In this document: positions 5,119 through 5,283 of the stretch, piece after piece
Layout: each line of letters begins with the position of its first letter
How positions within the stretch are numbered: position 1 is the stretch's first letter
From: an uncultured Oscillospiraceae bacterium
GTDB lineage: Bacteria > Bacillota > Clostridia > Oscillospirales > Ruminococcaceae
Direction of reading: 5' to 3'
DNA: 5,283 nucleotides
Assembly: GCA_900547455.1 (NCBI GenBank)
Contig: URGV01000069.1
Location: forward strand, 1-5,283
Translations under genes and position numbers: made by a program
The notes under the pieces: model-generated
Seen by the model: only the letters and a program-made list of their open reading frames with translations
Databases searched by the model: none
Told to the model about the DNA's origin: nothing

Positions 5119-5283
5119 TTTGGTTCCATCGAGGAAACACTTTCTACTTTCAATCCGTGGCGCGGCAGGGTTGCCACCGAGGATGCTTGAGGGTTTTATT
5201 TACCTCAACCAATACCGCTAGGGCACAAGGCCGGGGGATCAAAGGGGGCGAGGCCCCCTTCGCCGGGGGTCCAGGGACCAGGA
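5119..5283. other. Unassigned intergenic segment to the right edge
   Basis: No gene is recognised here. Positions 5119-5220 are visibly less GC-rich than the coding regions. They contain two modest hairpins: 5155-5179 (GTGGC/GCCAC core) and 5187-5208 (TTGAGG/CCTCAA with a T-rich loop). On the minus strand a frame is open from the right edge to a TGA at 5152-5150, 43 codons. It includes the protein-like VNKTLKHPRW but has no good start or ribosome site in view. It might be the end of a gene entering from outside, placed well to use the terminator at 5118-5065, or merely an open frame through repeat DNA. A tiny plus-strand frame (5183-5221, 12 codons) has GAGG too close to its ATG to count. Confidence 0.3.
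5242..5260. repeat. GC-rich hairpin AAGGGGGC-GAG-GCCCCCTT
   Basis: A perfect 8-bp stem (5242-5249 with 5253-5260) has a 3-nt loop. Read on the minus strand it matches the hairpin at 90-108 except for the loop and the outermost pair. It is followed by a GGTC/GACC inverted repeat near 5268-5278. It appears to be a dispersed palindrome of this genome. Confidence 0.55.

Overview
The window comes from a GC-rich Firmicute, most likely a gut Clostridium relative of the Oscillospiraceae/Ruminococcaceae type (Faecalibacterium, Subdoligranulum or Gemmiger-like). This is inferred from strong AAAGGAGG-type ribosome sites, consensus sigma-A promoters, about 60% GC coding sequence, a methionine synthase whose reactivation domain is a separate short protein, and intergenic regions full of short GC-rich palindromes. 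No marker gene is present, so the placement is tentative.

Layout. Positions 1-129 hold a two-hairpin palindromic repeat and two further hairpins downstream of a leftward gene. Positions 130-570 (minus) encode a small GNAT N-acetyltransferase with its own near-consensus promoter. Positions 571-763 are a divergent promoter region. Positions 764-4809 (plus) form a tight three-gene methionine operon: metF (methylenetetrahydrofolate reductase), a stand-alone MetH reactivation-domain protein, and metH lacking that domain. Positions 4810-5283 contain no convincing gene. They hold hairpins, an inverted second copy of the left-hand repeat, a strong bidirectional terminator, and an unassigned, somewhat AT-richer segment running to the edge.

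How the genes work together. MetF makes 5-methyl-tetrahydrofolate. MetH moves the methyl group through cobalamin to homocysteine, giving methionine. The small protein between them should bind AdoMet and re-methylate MetH whose cobalamin has oxidised to cob(II)alamin, the job done by the C-terminal domain of one-piece MetH. metH starts inside the end of the activator gene, which suggests translational coupling of the two halves. The predicted metF leader is only about 50 nt, so no SAM riboswitch or T-box fits.

Most noteworthy: the split MetH with a four-cysteine tail on its activator, and the paired two-hairpin repeats that lie in the same sense orientation downstream of both divergent transcription units, with stem changes that preserve pairing. 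I see no evidence of a wholly new system; the core is a known pathway in a less common gene arrangement.
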